The position numbers were made by a program, and so were the translations under genes. Below are positions 51,607 through 59,194 of a stretch of 64,000 bases of DNA, piece by piece. The DNA comes from Kitasatospora phosalacinea (GTDB taxonomy: Bacteria > Actinomycetota > Actinomycetes > Streptomycetales > Streptomycetaceae), in the NCBI RefSeq assembly GCF_000717185.1, contig NZ_JNYE01000022.1, positions 10,287-74,286 on the forward strand, in the 5' to 3' direction. The notes below the pieces were generated by a model, which was not told the DNA's origin, did no database searches, and saw only the letters and a list, made by a program, of their open reading frames with translations. Position 1 is the first letter of the stretch, and each line of letters opens with the position of its first letter.

Positions 51607-52395
51607 TTACTTCTGGTAGTTGATGGTGGGCGGCGGGGTGTCGTTCTTCCCCTGCTCGATCGCCTGCGGCTGGGAGGCGGGGGTGCCACCGGTCAGCTCG
51701 GCCTTCATCCGGGCCAGCTCCAGCTCGACGTCGCCGGAGCCGGCCACCCGCTCCAGCTCGGCCTCGATGTCGTCCTTGCGGCCGAGGCCGCTGGCGTCGT
51801 CGAGCGCGCCGGAGGCCAGCAGCTCGTCGATCGCGCCCGCGCGGGCCTGCATCTGCGCGGTCTTGTCCTCCGCGCGCTGGATCGCCAGGCCGACGTCGCC
51901 CATCTCCTCGGAGATGCCGGAGAAGGACTCGGCGATCCGGGTCTGCGCCTGGGCGGCGGTGTAGGTGGCCTTGATGGTCTCCTTCTTGGTGCGGAAGGCG
52001 TCCACCTTGGCCTGGAGGCGCTGGGAGGCGAGCGTGAGCTTCTCCTCCTCGCCCTGCAGGGCCTGGTACTGCGTCTCCAGGTCGGTGATCTGGGACTGCA
52101 GGTTGGCCTTGCGGCTGAGCGCCTCGCGGGCGAGGTCCTCGCGGCCGAGGGACAGCGCCTTGCGGCCCTGGTCCTCGTACTTGGCGGACTGCTGCTGGAG
52201 CTGGGTCAGCTGGAGTTCCAGGCGCTTGCGGGAGGTGGCCACGTCGGCGACGCCCCTGCGCACCTTCTGCAGCAGTTCCAGCTGCTTCTGGTAGGAGTAG
52301 TCGAGCGTTTCGCGCGGGTCCTCCGCCCGGTCCAAGGCCTTGTTCGCCTTGGAGCGGAAGATCAGCCCCATACGCTTCATGATTCCGTCGCTCAT
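51607..52395 (-). CDS. pspA: Phage-shock protein A / IM30 family
   Basis: Peripheral membrane protein of 262 residues that forms oligomers on stressed membranes. After MSDGIMKRMGLIFRSKAN, nearly the entire chain is amphipathic coiled coil with the family blocks DRAEDPRETLDYSYQKQLEL, GREDLAREALSRK and AGAIDELLASGALDD. The tail after ~225 (VELELARMKAELTGG) ends with a short disordered stretch. ATG 52395 matches, from memory, the Streptomyces start MSGVMKRMG; ATG 52380 is an alternative. Operon with pspAA. No PspB/PspC-like gene is next to it. Confidence 0.94.
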   Translation of the reverse strand: MSDGIMKRMGLIFRSKANKALDRAEDPRETLDYSYQKQLELLQKVRRGVADVATSRKRLELQLTQLQQQSAKYEDQGRKALSLGREDLAREALSRKANLQSQITDLETQYQALQGEEEKLTLASQRLQAKVDAFRTKKETIKATYTAAQAQTRIAESFSGISEEMGDVGLAIQRAEDKTAQMQARAGAIDELLASGALDDASGLGRKDDIEAELERVAGSGDVELELARMKAELTGGTPASQPQAIEQGKNDTPPPTINYQK

Positions 52396-52599
52396 GGGCC
52401 TCGATAGCCCCCTTCTTCGGGCCTGGGTTTGCGTCTCGTGACAGGTCGAGTGTATGCGCGGTGAGGCCACCGGCGCAGTGCACCAGCCTGCAACAATGCT
52501 GCTACAGCGGGCGGCGGTTCGGCATCGTCCTCACGATCGATATCGGTTCGCGTCCGGGGTCGCGCCGGAAAGGCGCCGGTCAACCCGTACGCTGGGAGT

Positions 52600-53202
52600 G
52601 TGTTTCGACGCCGCTCTGATGAATCCGCCGCCTCCTCCTCCACCGTCACCATGACGAAGGAGGACGAGAAGTCGGCCCGTGACCCGCAGGCTCCCAAGGG
52701 TCGGCCCACGCCCAAGCGCAGTGAGGCCGAGGCCAACCGGAAGACCCGGGTGACCGTCCCCAAGGACCGCAAGGAGGCCGCCAAGCAGGCCCGCGAGCGG
52801 ATGCGCGCGGAGCGCGAGAAGCAGCGCACCGCGCTGCTGGAGGGCGACGAGCGCGCCCTGCCGCCGCGCGACAAGGGCCCGGTGCGGCGCTACGTCCGCG
52901 ACTTCATCGACTCCCGCTGGGCCGCGGCCGAGTTCTTCCTGCCGTACGCGGTCGTGGTGCTGGTGCTCAGCATCACCAAGATCGGCTACCTGCAGCTGCT
53001 CTCCACGCTGCTGTTCATGGTCTTCTTCGTGGTGGTCATCCTGGACTTCGTCCGGATCGGCTTCCAGCTGCGCAAGTCGCTGGCCCAGCGCTTCCCCGAC
53101 CAGGACACCCGCGGCGCGGTCATGTACGGCCTGATGCGCACCCTGCAGATGCGCCGGCTGCGGCTGCCCAAGCCGGTGGTCAAGCGGGGCGAGCGGCCCT
53201 GA
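52600..53202 (+). CDS. DUF3043 membrane protein
   Basis: Protein of 200 residues, conserved in actinobacteria, of unknown role. The first ~110 residues are Lys/Arg/Glu-rich and cytosolic (RSEAEANRKTRVTVPKDRKE, ARERMRAEREKQRTALLEGD). The block YVRDFIDSRWAAAEFFLPYA leads into two membrane helices (about 118-135 and 140-162), then a basic tail. TACGCT at 52588-52593 ends 6 nt before GTG 52600 and no ribosome site exists, which fits a leaderless transcript. Its stop overlaps a methyltransferase gene as CTGA. Confidence 0.85.
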   Translation: MFRRRSDESAASSSTVTMTKEDEKSARDPQAPKGRPTPKRSEAEANRKTRVTVPKDRKEAAKQARERMRAEREKQRTALLEGDERALPPRDKGPVRRYVRDFIDSRWAAAEFFLPYAVVVLVLSITKIGYLQLLSTLLFMVFFVVVILDFVRIGFQLRKSLAQRFPDQDTRGAVMYGLMRTLQMRRLRLPKPVVKRGERP

Positions 53203-54107
53203 CCGCGGAAGCCGTTCCGCCGTACTGGGCCCCGCCCGCGCAGCAGCCGGTCGGGGCCCTCGGCGCACCGGGCATCCCCCCGCAGCACGGCTACGGGTAC
53301 GCGCCGCAGGGCCGGTACGGGCGGCTGCCGGCCCGCGGCGGGCCGTACCACAGCGGGGCCGGCGAGTGGCTGGAGCGGCACGGCGGGCTGCACAACCTGG
53401 TCCGCCAGGAGCTGGTCACCCGGCAGCTCGCCGAGCAGCTCACCCGCGGCGTCGCGCTGCGGGTGCTGGACGTCGGCTGCGCCGAGGGCACCCAGGCGCT
53501 GCGGCTGGCCCGGGCCGGGCACTTCGTCACCGGCATCGACCCCGACCAGGGCACCCTGGGCCTGGCCCACCAGGCGCTGTGCGCCGAGCCGCCGGAGGTC
53601 CGCGAACGCGTCCAGCTGCTGACCGGCGACGGCCACCAGGTCGGCCGCTGGTTCGGCCCGCGCAGCTTCGACCTGGTGCTCTGCCACGGCACCCTGATGT
53701 CCCTGCCGGACCCGGAGCCGATGCTGGCCTCGGTGGCGCGGATCCTGGCCCCCGGCGGCCTGCTCTCGCTGCTGGTCCGCAACGGCGACGCGCTGGCCAT
53801 GCGGGCCGGGCTGACCGGCGACTGGCGGGCCTGCCAGGAGTCCTTCGACTCCACCCGCTACACCAACCGCCTCGGCCTGCCCGCCCGGGCCGACCGCCTC
53901 GCCGAACTCTCCGGCACGCTCGCCGGGTTCGCCGTCCCGGTCCGCCGCTGGTACGGCGTGCGGGTCTTCACCGACACCATGCCGGACGAGGCGGCGCCGG
54001 TCGACGGCCGGCAGCTCGCCCAGCTGCTCGACGCCGAGGAGCGGGCCGGCAAGCAGGACCCGTACCGGCAGGTCGCCGCGCTGCTGCACGTCGTCGCCGA
54101 GAAGTAG
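53199..54107 (+). CDS. SAM-dependent class I methyltransferase, apparent CTG start
   Basis: Protein of about 302 residues. A Pro/Gly/Tyr/Gln-rich N-terminus (PPYWAPPAQQPVG..., ~1-45) precedes the Rossmann methyltransferase fold: motif I LRVLDVGCAEGTQALRLA (~86-103), the acid of strand 2 in VTGIDPDQG, motif II FDLVLCHGTLMSLPDPEPML and motif III ILAPGGLLSLLVRN. The first in-frame GTG (53463) lies inside motif I and would destroy it, and no ATG, GTG or TTG precedes it in frame back into DUF3043. CTG 53199 overlaps the DUF3043 stop as CTGA and gives a full domain. Substrate unknown; operon with DUF3043. Confidence 0.78.
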   Translation: MTAEAVPPYWAPPAQQPVGALGAPGIPPQHGYGYAPQGRYGRLPARGGPYHSGAGEWLERHGGLHNLVRQELVTRQLAEQLTRGVALRVLDVGCAEGTQALRLARAGHFVTGIDPDQGTLGLAHQALCAEPPEVRERVQLLTGDGHQVGRWFGPRSFDLVLCHGTLMSLPDPEPMLASVARILAPGGLLSLLVRNGDALAMRAGLTGDWRACQESFDSTRYTNRLGLPARADRLAELSGTLAGFAVPVRRWYGVRVFTDTMPDEAAPVDGRQLAQLLDAEERAGKQDPYRQVAALLHVVAEK

Positions 54108-54136
54108 CCGGGCGGCGGCGGGCGGCTGGGCGGGCC

Positions 54137-54337
54137 TCAGGCCTCGTGCAGGCTCATCGGGTAGACGTCCCGCCCGTCCTCGACCAGGACGACCCGGTCC
54201 ACGCCGTCCTCCAGCAGGGCCTTCCACTCCTCGCCGATCCAGGACTCCGCGTCGCCCTGGCTGGAGAACTCCTCGACGCCGTTGGCCGGCTCCACCACGG
54301 TGCCGTCGCTCTTCTCGTACCGCCAGGTCCACACCAT
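54137..54337 (-). CDS. Small conserved acidic protein
   Basis: Protein of 66 residues, starting MVWTWRYEKSDGTVVEPA, with FSSQGDAESWIGEEWKALLEDGV and a final DGRDVYPMSLHEA. The pattern (Trp-rich strand, helix, strand) suggests one small alpha/beta domain common in Streptomyces. ATG 54337 has a strong GGAGGAG 7 nt upstream; the longer start at 54364 has none. It is convergent with the methyltransferase and divergent from cobU. No function known. Confidence 0.75.
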   Translation of the reverse strand: MVWTWRYEKSDGTVVEPANGVEEFSSQGDAESWIGEEWKALLEDGVDRVVLVEDGRDVYPMSLHEA

Positions 54338-54429
54338 GCCGGGCTCCTCCGCGAATCGTGCCACTGGGATCGTGACGGTAGCGTGCCCACCCGGCGCGGG
54401 GGCGAAGCTCCGTCCGGCAGGATGATCGC

Positions 54430-54990
54430 ATGGCTCTCCCCCGCACCCTGCTCCTCGGCGGCGCCCGCTCCGGCAAGTCCACCCGGGCCGAGCTGCTGCT
54501 CGCCGACCGCCCCGACGTGCTGTACGTGGCCACCTCCGGCCGCCGGGACGGCGACCTCGACTGGGCCCGGCGGGTCGACCTGCACCGGGCCCGGCGCCCC
54601 GCGTCCTGGCGGACCGCCGAGACCTGCGCGCTGGAGGAGGTGCTGGCGGACGGCGCGGACCGGGCGCCGGTGCTGATCGACTGCCTGGCGCTGTGGCTGA
54701 CCGCGGTGATGGACGAGTGCGGGGCCTGGGAGGACGCGGTGTGGTTCGGCGGCGGCCAGGAGGCGGTGGAGGCGCGCTGCGCGGCGCTGGCCGCCGCCTG
54801 GGCCGGGACGGGACGGGAGGCGGTCGCGGTCTCCAACGAGGTCGGGATGGGCGTGGTGCCCGCCACCGCCGCCGGACGGCGCTTCCGGGACACCCTCGGA
54901 CGGCTCAACATGGCGGTCGCCGACGCCTCCGAACAGGTGCTGCTGGTGGTCGCCGGACAGGTGCTGACCGTCAAAGCGGCGGCCGTGTAG
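54430..54990 (+). CDS. cobU: Adenosylcobinamide kinase / guanylyltransferase
   Basis: Phosphorylates adenosylcobinamide and adds GMP, the first steps of nucleotide-loop assembly in cobalamin synthesis. The 186 residues show the P-loop GGARSGKS (10-17), the YVATSGRRDGD segment (usual YIATA), LIDCLALWL and SNEVGMGVVPATAAGRRFRD. The GMP-accepting His lies in the expected place after strand 2 (DLHRARRP). ATG 54430 is clear. cobT follows after 11 bp and cobS after another 17 bp, making a three-gene operon. Confidence 0.93.
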   Translation: MALPRTLLLGGARSGKSTRAELLLADRPDVLYVATSGRRDGDLDWARRVDLHRARRPASWRTAETCALEEVLADGADRAPVLIDCLALWLTAVMDECGAWEDAVWFGGGQEAVEARCAALAAAWAGTGREAVAVSNEVGMGVVPATAAGRRFRDTLGRLNMAVADASEQVLLVVAGQVLTVKAAAV

Positions 54991-55001
54991 ATTGCCGAGC
55001 G

Positions 55002-56120
55002 ATGGACACCACCGTGGATCTCGACACTTTCTCCTCACTCGTCGAACGGCCCGACGAGGGTGCGCGGCGCGGCGCCGAGGAGCGCTGGCAGCAACTGGCC
55101 GTGCCGCGCGGCGGCCTCGGTCGGCTCCAGGAGCTGGGCGCCTGGCTGGCGTCCGCCCGGGGCGAGGCGCCGGTCCGCCCGCTGACCGGTGCCCGGGTGC
55201 TGCTGTTCGCCGCCGACCACGGCGTCGCCTCGCTGGGCGTCTCCACCCTGGACGCCCGCGGCGGCACCGCGGACCGGGTCCGCGCCGTGCTGGACGGCAC
55301 CGCGCCGGTCGCCGTGCTGGCCCGCCGCTACGGGGCGGACGTCCGGGTGGTCGACGTCGCGGTGGACGCCGACCCGAACGAGTTCCCCGAGGAGGTCGTC
55401 CGCCACCGGGTGCGCCGCGGTTCCGGCCGGATCGACGTCGAGGACGCGCTGAGCGCGGACGAGGCCGCCCGGGCATTCCGGGCCGGCATGGCCGTCGCCG
55501 ACGAGGAGGCCGACGCGGGCACCGACCTGGTGCTGCTCGGCGACCTGGGCGTCGGCTCGACCACCGTCGCCGCCGTGCTGGTCGGTGCGCTCTGCGGCAC
55601 CGACGCCGCCGCCGTCACCGGCCGCGGCTCGGGCGTCGACGACCGCACCTGGATGGTCAAGTGCGCCACCGTCCGGGACGCGCTGCGCCGGGCCCGCCCG
55701 GTGCTCGGCGACCAGCTCGCGCTGCTGGCCGCGACCGGCGGCGCCGACTTCGCCGCGATCACCGGCTTCCTGCTGCAGGCGGCCGTCCGCAAGCTCCCGG
55801 TCGTCCTGGACGGCGTGGTCTCGGCGGCCTGCGCGCTGGTCGCCCAGCGGATCGCCTTCCGGGCCCCCGAGTGGTGGCGGGCGGCCTCGCTCACCGGCGA
55901 GCCCGCCCAGGCCAAGGCGTACGACCGGCTGACCCTGACGCCGCTGCACGAGGCGGGCGTCACCATGGGCGAGGGCGTCGGCGCGGTGCTGGCGCTGCCG
56001 CTGCTGCAGGCCGCCGGGGACACCCTGGCCGAGCCGTCCGCCGTCCCGAGCCCCAAGCCGCTGCCGCCGCGGGCCCCGGCCAAGCTGCCGACGGCCGCGG
56101 ACCTGCTGGACCGCTACTGA
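55002..56120 (+). CDS. cobT: Nicotinate-nucleotide-dimethylbenzimidazole phosphoribosyltransferase
   Basis: Makes alpha-ribazole phosphate, the lower ligand of cobalamin, from nicotinate mononucleotide and dimethylbenzimidazole. The 372 residues contain AADHGVASLGVSTLDARG, LLGDLGVGSTTVAAVL, VTGRGSGVDD, the ATGGADFAAITGFLL block and the catalytic Glu region TMGEGVGAVLALPLL. A Pro-rich ~35-residue tail follows the fold. ATG 55002 is 11 bp past cobU. Its partner cobS is immediately downstream. It corresponds to Rv2207 in the mycobacterial block. Confidence 0.94.
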   Translation: MDTTVDLDTFSSLVERPDEGARRGAEERWQQLAVPRGGLGRLQELGAWLASARGEAPVRPLTGARVLLFAADHGVASLGVSTLDARGGTADRVRAVLDGTAPVAVLARRYGADVRVVDVAVDADPNEFPEEVVRHRVRRGSGRIDVEDALSADEAARAFRAGMAVADEEADAGTDLVLLGDLGVGSTTVAAVLVGALCGTDAAAVTGRGSGVDDRTWMVKCATVRDALRRARPVLGDQLALLAATGGADFAAITGFLLQAAVRKLPVVLDGVVSAACALVAQRIAFRAPEWWRAASLTGEPAQAKAYDRLTLTPLHEAGVTMGEGVGAVLALPLLQAAGDTLAEPSAVPSPKPLPPRAPAKLPTAADLLDRY

Positions 56121-56137
56121 CTCCGTCGGGGCGCACG

Positions 56138-57076
56138 GTGAACGGCGAGCACGCGCAGCAGGGGGCGACGGAGGCGGAGGGGCTCTCGGCGGAGGGTCCT
56201 GCGTCGACGGCTTCCGATCTCGCGCAGCTCCCCGCGCCCCTGACGGGGCGTGGAGCGAGCGACGGGCACGGACGGCCGGAGGCCGGGGAGCTCCGCTCGG
56301 ACGGGGGCTCCGCGGCCCCGGCGGGGCTCGGGCTGCTGCTCGACGGACTGCGGTTCGGGTTCGGGACGTTGACGGTGCTGCGGGTGCGGGTGCACCGGTG
56401 GGACCGGGCGGCGGGCGGGGCCGCGATGGTGCTGGCGCCGCTGGTCGGGCTGGTGGTGGGCGCGCTCGCCGGGGCGGCGGGTGCGCTGGTGGCCTGGCGC
56501 GGCGGCGGGCTGCTCGGCGGGGTGGCCGTGGTGGCGGTCGGCGCGCTGCTGACCCGGGGGCTGCACCTGGACGGGGTGGCGGACGTCGCGGACGGGCTGG
56601 GCAGCGGGAAGCCGGCCGGGGACGCCCTGCGGATCATGAAGCAGTCGGACATCGGCCCGTTCGGGGTGCTGACCCTGGTGCTGCTGATGCTGGCCCAGGT
56701 CGCGGCGCTGGCCGGGGAGTTCGCCGTCTCGCCGGGGCGCGGGGCGCTGGCCGCGGCGGTGGCCGCGACGGCGGGGCGGGCGGCGCTGGCCTGGGGGTGC
56801 CTGCGGTCGGTCCCGGCGGCCCGGCCGGGCGGGCTGGGGGCGGTGGTGGCGGCCACCGTGCGGCTCCCGGCGGCGGTGGCGGTGACGCTGCTGGTGGCCG
56901 GTGCGGCGGCGGCGGTGCGCTGGCAGGCGGGCGTCGCGGTGCTGTGGGGCGTGCTGGCCGCGGGCGTCCTGCTGCGACGGTGCGTGCGGCGGTTCGGCGG
57001 CGTGACCGGGGACGTGCTGGGTGCGCTGGTGGAGACGGCGGCGACGTCGGCGCTGGTGGCGGCCGCGCTGCTGTGA
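56138..57076 (+). CDS. cobS: Cobalamin synthase (adenosylcobinamide-GDP ribazoletransferase)
   Basis: Integral membrane enzyme that joins adenosylcobinamide-GDP to alpha-ribazole, the last step of the pathway. The conserved part starts at about residue 60 (LLLDGLRFGFGTLTVLRV), followed by RGLHLDGVADVADGLGSG with the acidic metal site, KQSDIGPFGVLTLVLLM and further hydrophobic segments to the end. The first ~58 residues from GTG 56138 are low-complexity and include translated repeat copy D, so this extension may be a recent addition. No other start with a proper ribosome site is visible before the fold. Confidence 0.9.
   Translation: MNGEHAQQGATEAEGLSAEGPASTASDLAQLPAPLTGRGASDGHGRPEAGELRSDGGSAAPAGLGLLLDGLRFGFGTLTVLRVRVHRWDRAAGGAAMVLAPLVGLVVGALAGAAGALVAWRGGGLLGGVAVVAVGALLTRGLHLDGVADVADGLGSGKPAGDALRIMKQSDIGPFGVLTLVLLMLAQVAALAGEFAVSPGRGALAAAVAATAGRAALAWGCLRSVPAARPGGLGAVVAATVRLPAAVAVTLLVAGAAAAVRWQAGVAVLWGVLAAGVLLRRCVRRFGGVTGDVLGALVETAATSALVAAALL
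56221..56244 (+). repeat. Solo arm of the GGGGAAC-core repeat, copy D, inside cobS 5' end
   Basis: CGCGCAGCTCCCCGCGCCCC (56221-56240) followed by TGAC is the reverse-complement type of arm, one base different from the right arm of copy A. It codes for about eight residues of the nonconserved CobS N-terminus. No partner arm is seen nearby. Confidence 0.75.
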
Positions 57077-57108
57077 GCAGCCGTCCCGAGTCGGCGTCAA
57101 CTCCCTTG

Positions 57109-57157
57109 CCGTGCACGAACTCACGCACCGTCACGGGTCGCGGCGGTTCGTGCACGG
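57109..57157. promoter_or_regulatory. 12-bp inverted repeat between cobS and pepA
   Basis: CCGTGCACGAAC (57109-57120) and GTTCGTGCACGG (57146-57157) pair perfectly around a 25-nt loop, 33 nt after the cobS stop. It may end cobUTS transcripts or be a regulator site for pepA; a TACCAT -10-like hexamer for pepA follows at 57192-57197. Confidence 0.5.
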
Positions 57158-57312
57158 GGCAGGCGGGGCGGCGCGATCCCAGTATGCGGACTACCATGCG
57201 GTGAGCACCCTGGCCCTGTGCCCCGTTTCGCCGCGGAGTCTGCCTGGGTTTTGCCGGTCGGCAACGGAGCCGTCACCGGCTGTGGACCGCGAAAGAACAG
57301 GACGCATTTGTC

Positions 57313-58809
57313 GTGACTGCACTGTCTGTGAGCACCTCCTCCGCCGTGAGCCTGCGGGCGGATGCCCTGGTGGTCGGTGTGGCGAAGGGCCCCAAGGGCC
57401 TGGTCGTCGCTCCGGGCGCCGAGGCGGTCGTCGAGGCGTTCGAGGGCAAGCTGGCCGAGGTCCTCACCACCCTGGGCGCCACCGGCGCCGAGGGTGAGGC
57501 GGTCAAGCTTCCCGCTCCGGCCGGGGCCAAGGCCCCGCTGGTGCTGGCCGTGGGCCTGGGCTCGGCCCCCGAGGGCGCGTTCGGCGCCGAGGAGCTGCGC
57601 CGGGCCGCCGGCGTGGCCGCCCGGACGCTGGCCGGGGCGAAGAAGGTCGCGCTGGCCCTGCCGACGTCCTCCGCCGACGAGGCCGAGGCGGTCGCGCTGG
57701 GCGGCCTGCTCGGCGCGTACTCCTTCGGCAGCTACAAGGGCGAGGTGGCGAAGGCCCCGGTCGCCGAGCTGGTGCTGCTGGTGGAGCGGAAGGCCTCGAA
57801 GGACGCCAAGGCCGCCGTGGAGCGGGCCGTGGTGGTCGGCGAGGAGATGAACCGGGCCCGCGACCTGGTCAACACCGCCCCGAACGACCTGAACCCGAAG
57901 TCCTTCGCCGCGATCGCGCAGGCGGCGGGCAAGGAGCACGGCCTCAAGGTCGAGGTGCTGGACGAGAAGGCGCTGGCCAAGGGCGGCTTCGGCGGCATCC
58001 TGGGCGTGGGCGTCGGCTCGGCGAACCCGCCCCGGCTGGTGAAGGTGGCGTACACCCACCCGAAGGCGCGGGCCTCGCTGGCCTTCGTCGGCAAGGGCAT
58101 CACCTACGACTCGGGCGGCATCTCGCTGAAGCCGGCCGGCCACAACGAGACCATGAAGTGCGACATGTCGGGCGCCGCCGCGGTGTTCGCCGCCGTGGTC
58201 GCCGCCAAGCGGCTGGGCCTGCAGGTCAACGTGACGGCGTGGCTGGCGCTGGCGGAGAACATGCCGTCCGGTTCGGCCACCCGCCCGGGCGACGTGCTGC
58301 GGATGTACGGCGGCAAGACCGTCGAGGTGCTGAACACCGACGCCGAGGGCCGGCTGGTGCTGGCCGACGCGATCGTGCGGGCCGGCGAGGAGCAGCCGGA
58401 CGTGATCGTCGACGTGGCGACCCTGACCGGCGCGATGGTGCTGGCGCTGGGCACCCGCACCTTCGGCGTGATGGCCAACGACGAGGCGCTGCGCACCCGC
58501 CTGCACGAGACCGCGGGCGCGGTGGGCGAGTCGTCCTGGCCGATGCCGCTGCCGGCCGACCTGCGCAAGGGCATGGTCGAGTCGACCGTCGCGGACCTGG
58601 CGAACATGGGCGAGCGGATGGGCGGCGGCCTGGTGGCCGGCCTGTTCCTGCAGGAGTTCGTCGCCGAGGGCACCGCCTGGGCGCACCTGGACATCGCCGG
58701 TCCGGCGTTCAACGAGGGCGGCCCGCACGGCTACACCCCCAAGGGCGGCACCGCGAGCGCGGTGCGCACCCTGGTCCGCTTCGCGGAGGACACCGCCGCG
58801 GGCGAGTGA
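57313..58809 (+). CDS. pepA: Leucyl aminopeptidase (M17 family)
   Basis: Cytosolic metallo-aminopeptidase of 498 residues, a hexamer in known members. The N-terminal macro-like domain (~1-170) is followed by the catalytic half: VGKGITYDSGGISLKPAG with the metal Lys and Asp, MKCDMSGAAAVFAAV, and the family signature NTDAEGRLVLADA (Asp/Glu metal ligands and catalytic Arg). The end has the HLDIAGPAFNEGGPHGY motif. GTG 57313 has ACAGGAC upstream. It is a separate unit between cobS and lpd, bounded by a 16-bp hairpin. Confidence 0.96.
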   Translation: MTALSVSTSSAVSLRADALVVGVAKGPKGLVVAPGAEAVVEAFEGKLAEVLTTLGATGAEGEAVKLPAPAGAKAPLVLAVGLGSAPEGAFGAEELRRAAGVAARTLAGAKKVALALPTSSADEAEAVALGGLLGAYSFGSYKGEVAKAPVAELVLLVERKASKDAKAAVERAVVVGEEMNRARDLVNTAPNDLNPKSFAAIAQAAGKEHGLKVEVLDEKALAKGGFGGILGVGVGSANPPRLVKVAYTHPKARASLAFVGKGITYDSGGISLKPAGHNETMKCDMSGAAAVFAAVVAAKRLGLQVNVTAWLALAENMPSGSATRPGDVLRMYGGKTVEVLNTDAEGRLVLADAIVRAGEEQPDVIVDVATLTGAMVLALGTRTFGVMANDEALRTRLHETAGAVGESSWPMPLPADLRKGMVESTVADLANMGERMGGGLVAGLFLQEFVAEGTAWAHLDIAGPAFNEGGPHGYTPKGGTASAVRTLVRFAEDTAAGE

Positions 58810-58821
58810 CCAGCTGACCGT

Positions 58822-58856
58822 CGCGGGGCCCGGCACCGGTGGTGCCGGGCCCCGCG
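58822..58856 (+). terminator. Terminator after pepA
   Basis: Perfect 16-bp stem (58822-58837 with 58841-58856; CGCGGGGCCCGGCACC and its complement) with a 3-nt loop, 12 nt past the pepA stop. Confidence 0.9.
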
Positions 58857-58859
58857 CGT

Positions 58860-59194
58860 CTTACCAGCCGGTAGCGGGCCGCGCCAATTCGACGGCGTGT
58901 TCGCCTCCGGCGAAAATTGATTCCGCAGGGCGGAACACGGCCGGTGAAGCCCCCCGGACGGCGTACCTCCACTTGCCGATTTCCCGGCCGTGAGCTGCGA
59001 CGATACCTCCGAGAACGGGTCATACCGCCGCCGCGCGGGCCGCACCGGGGACGCCTCGGGGCACCCGCCGACGCCACCTGCCGCCAACAAGTGCAAAGAT
59101 GTATTTCCGGCACGACTGGGCGCCTTACGAGGGCACTCACCCACCGGACCGCGACCGGCCCGGCGATCCGCACCTTTTGCATGGAGGACGTGAC
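58860..59194 (+). promoter_or_regulatory. Upstream region of lpd
   Basis: No gene is supported in these 335 bp. It contains a small palindrome TTCCGC-AGG-GCGGAA near 58921-58935 and an AT-richer patch at 58900-58925 and 59090-59110. The likely lpd promoter lies in the latter. A clear GGAGG at 59183-59187 gives the lpd ribosome site. Confidence 0.4.

Noticed and set aside
54992..57076. cobT-overlapping frame fused to cobS as one 694-residue protein
   Set aside because: The first half is out of frame with the real cobT; cobS begins at GTG 56138.
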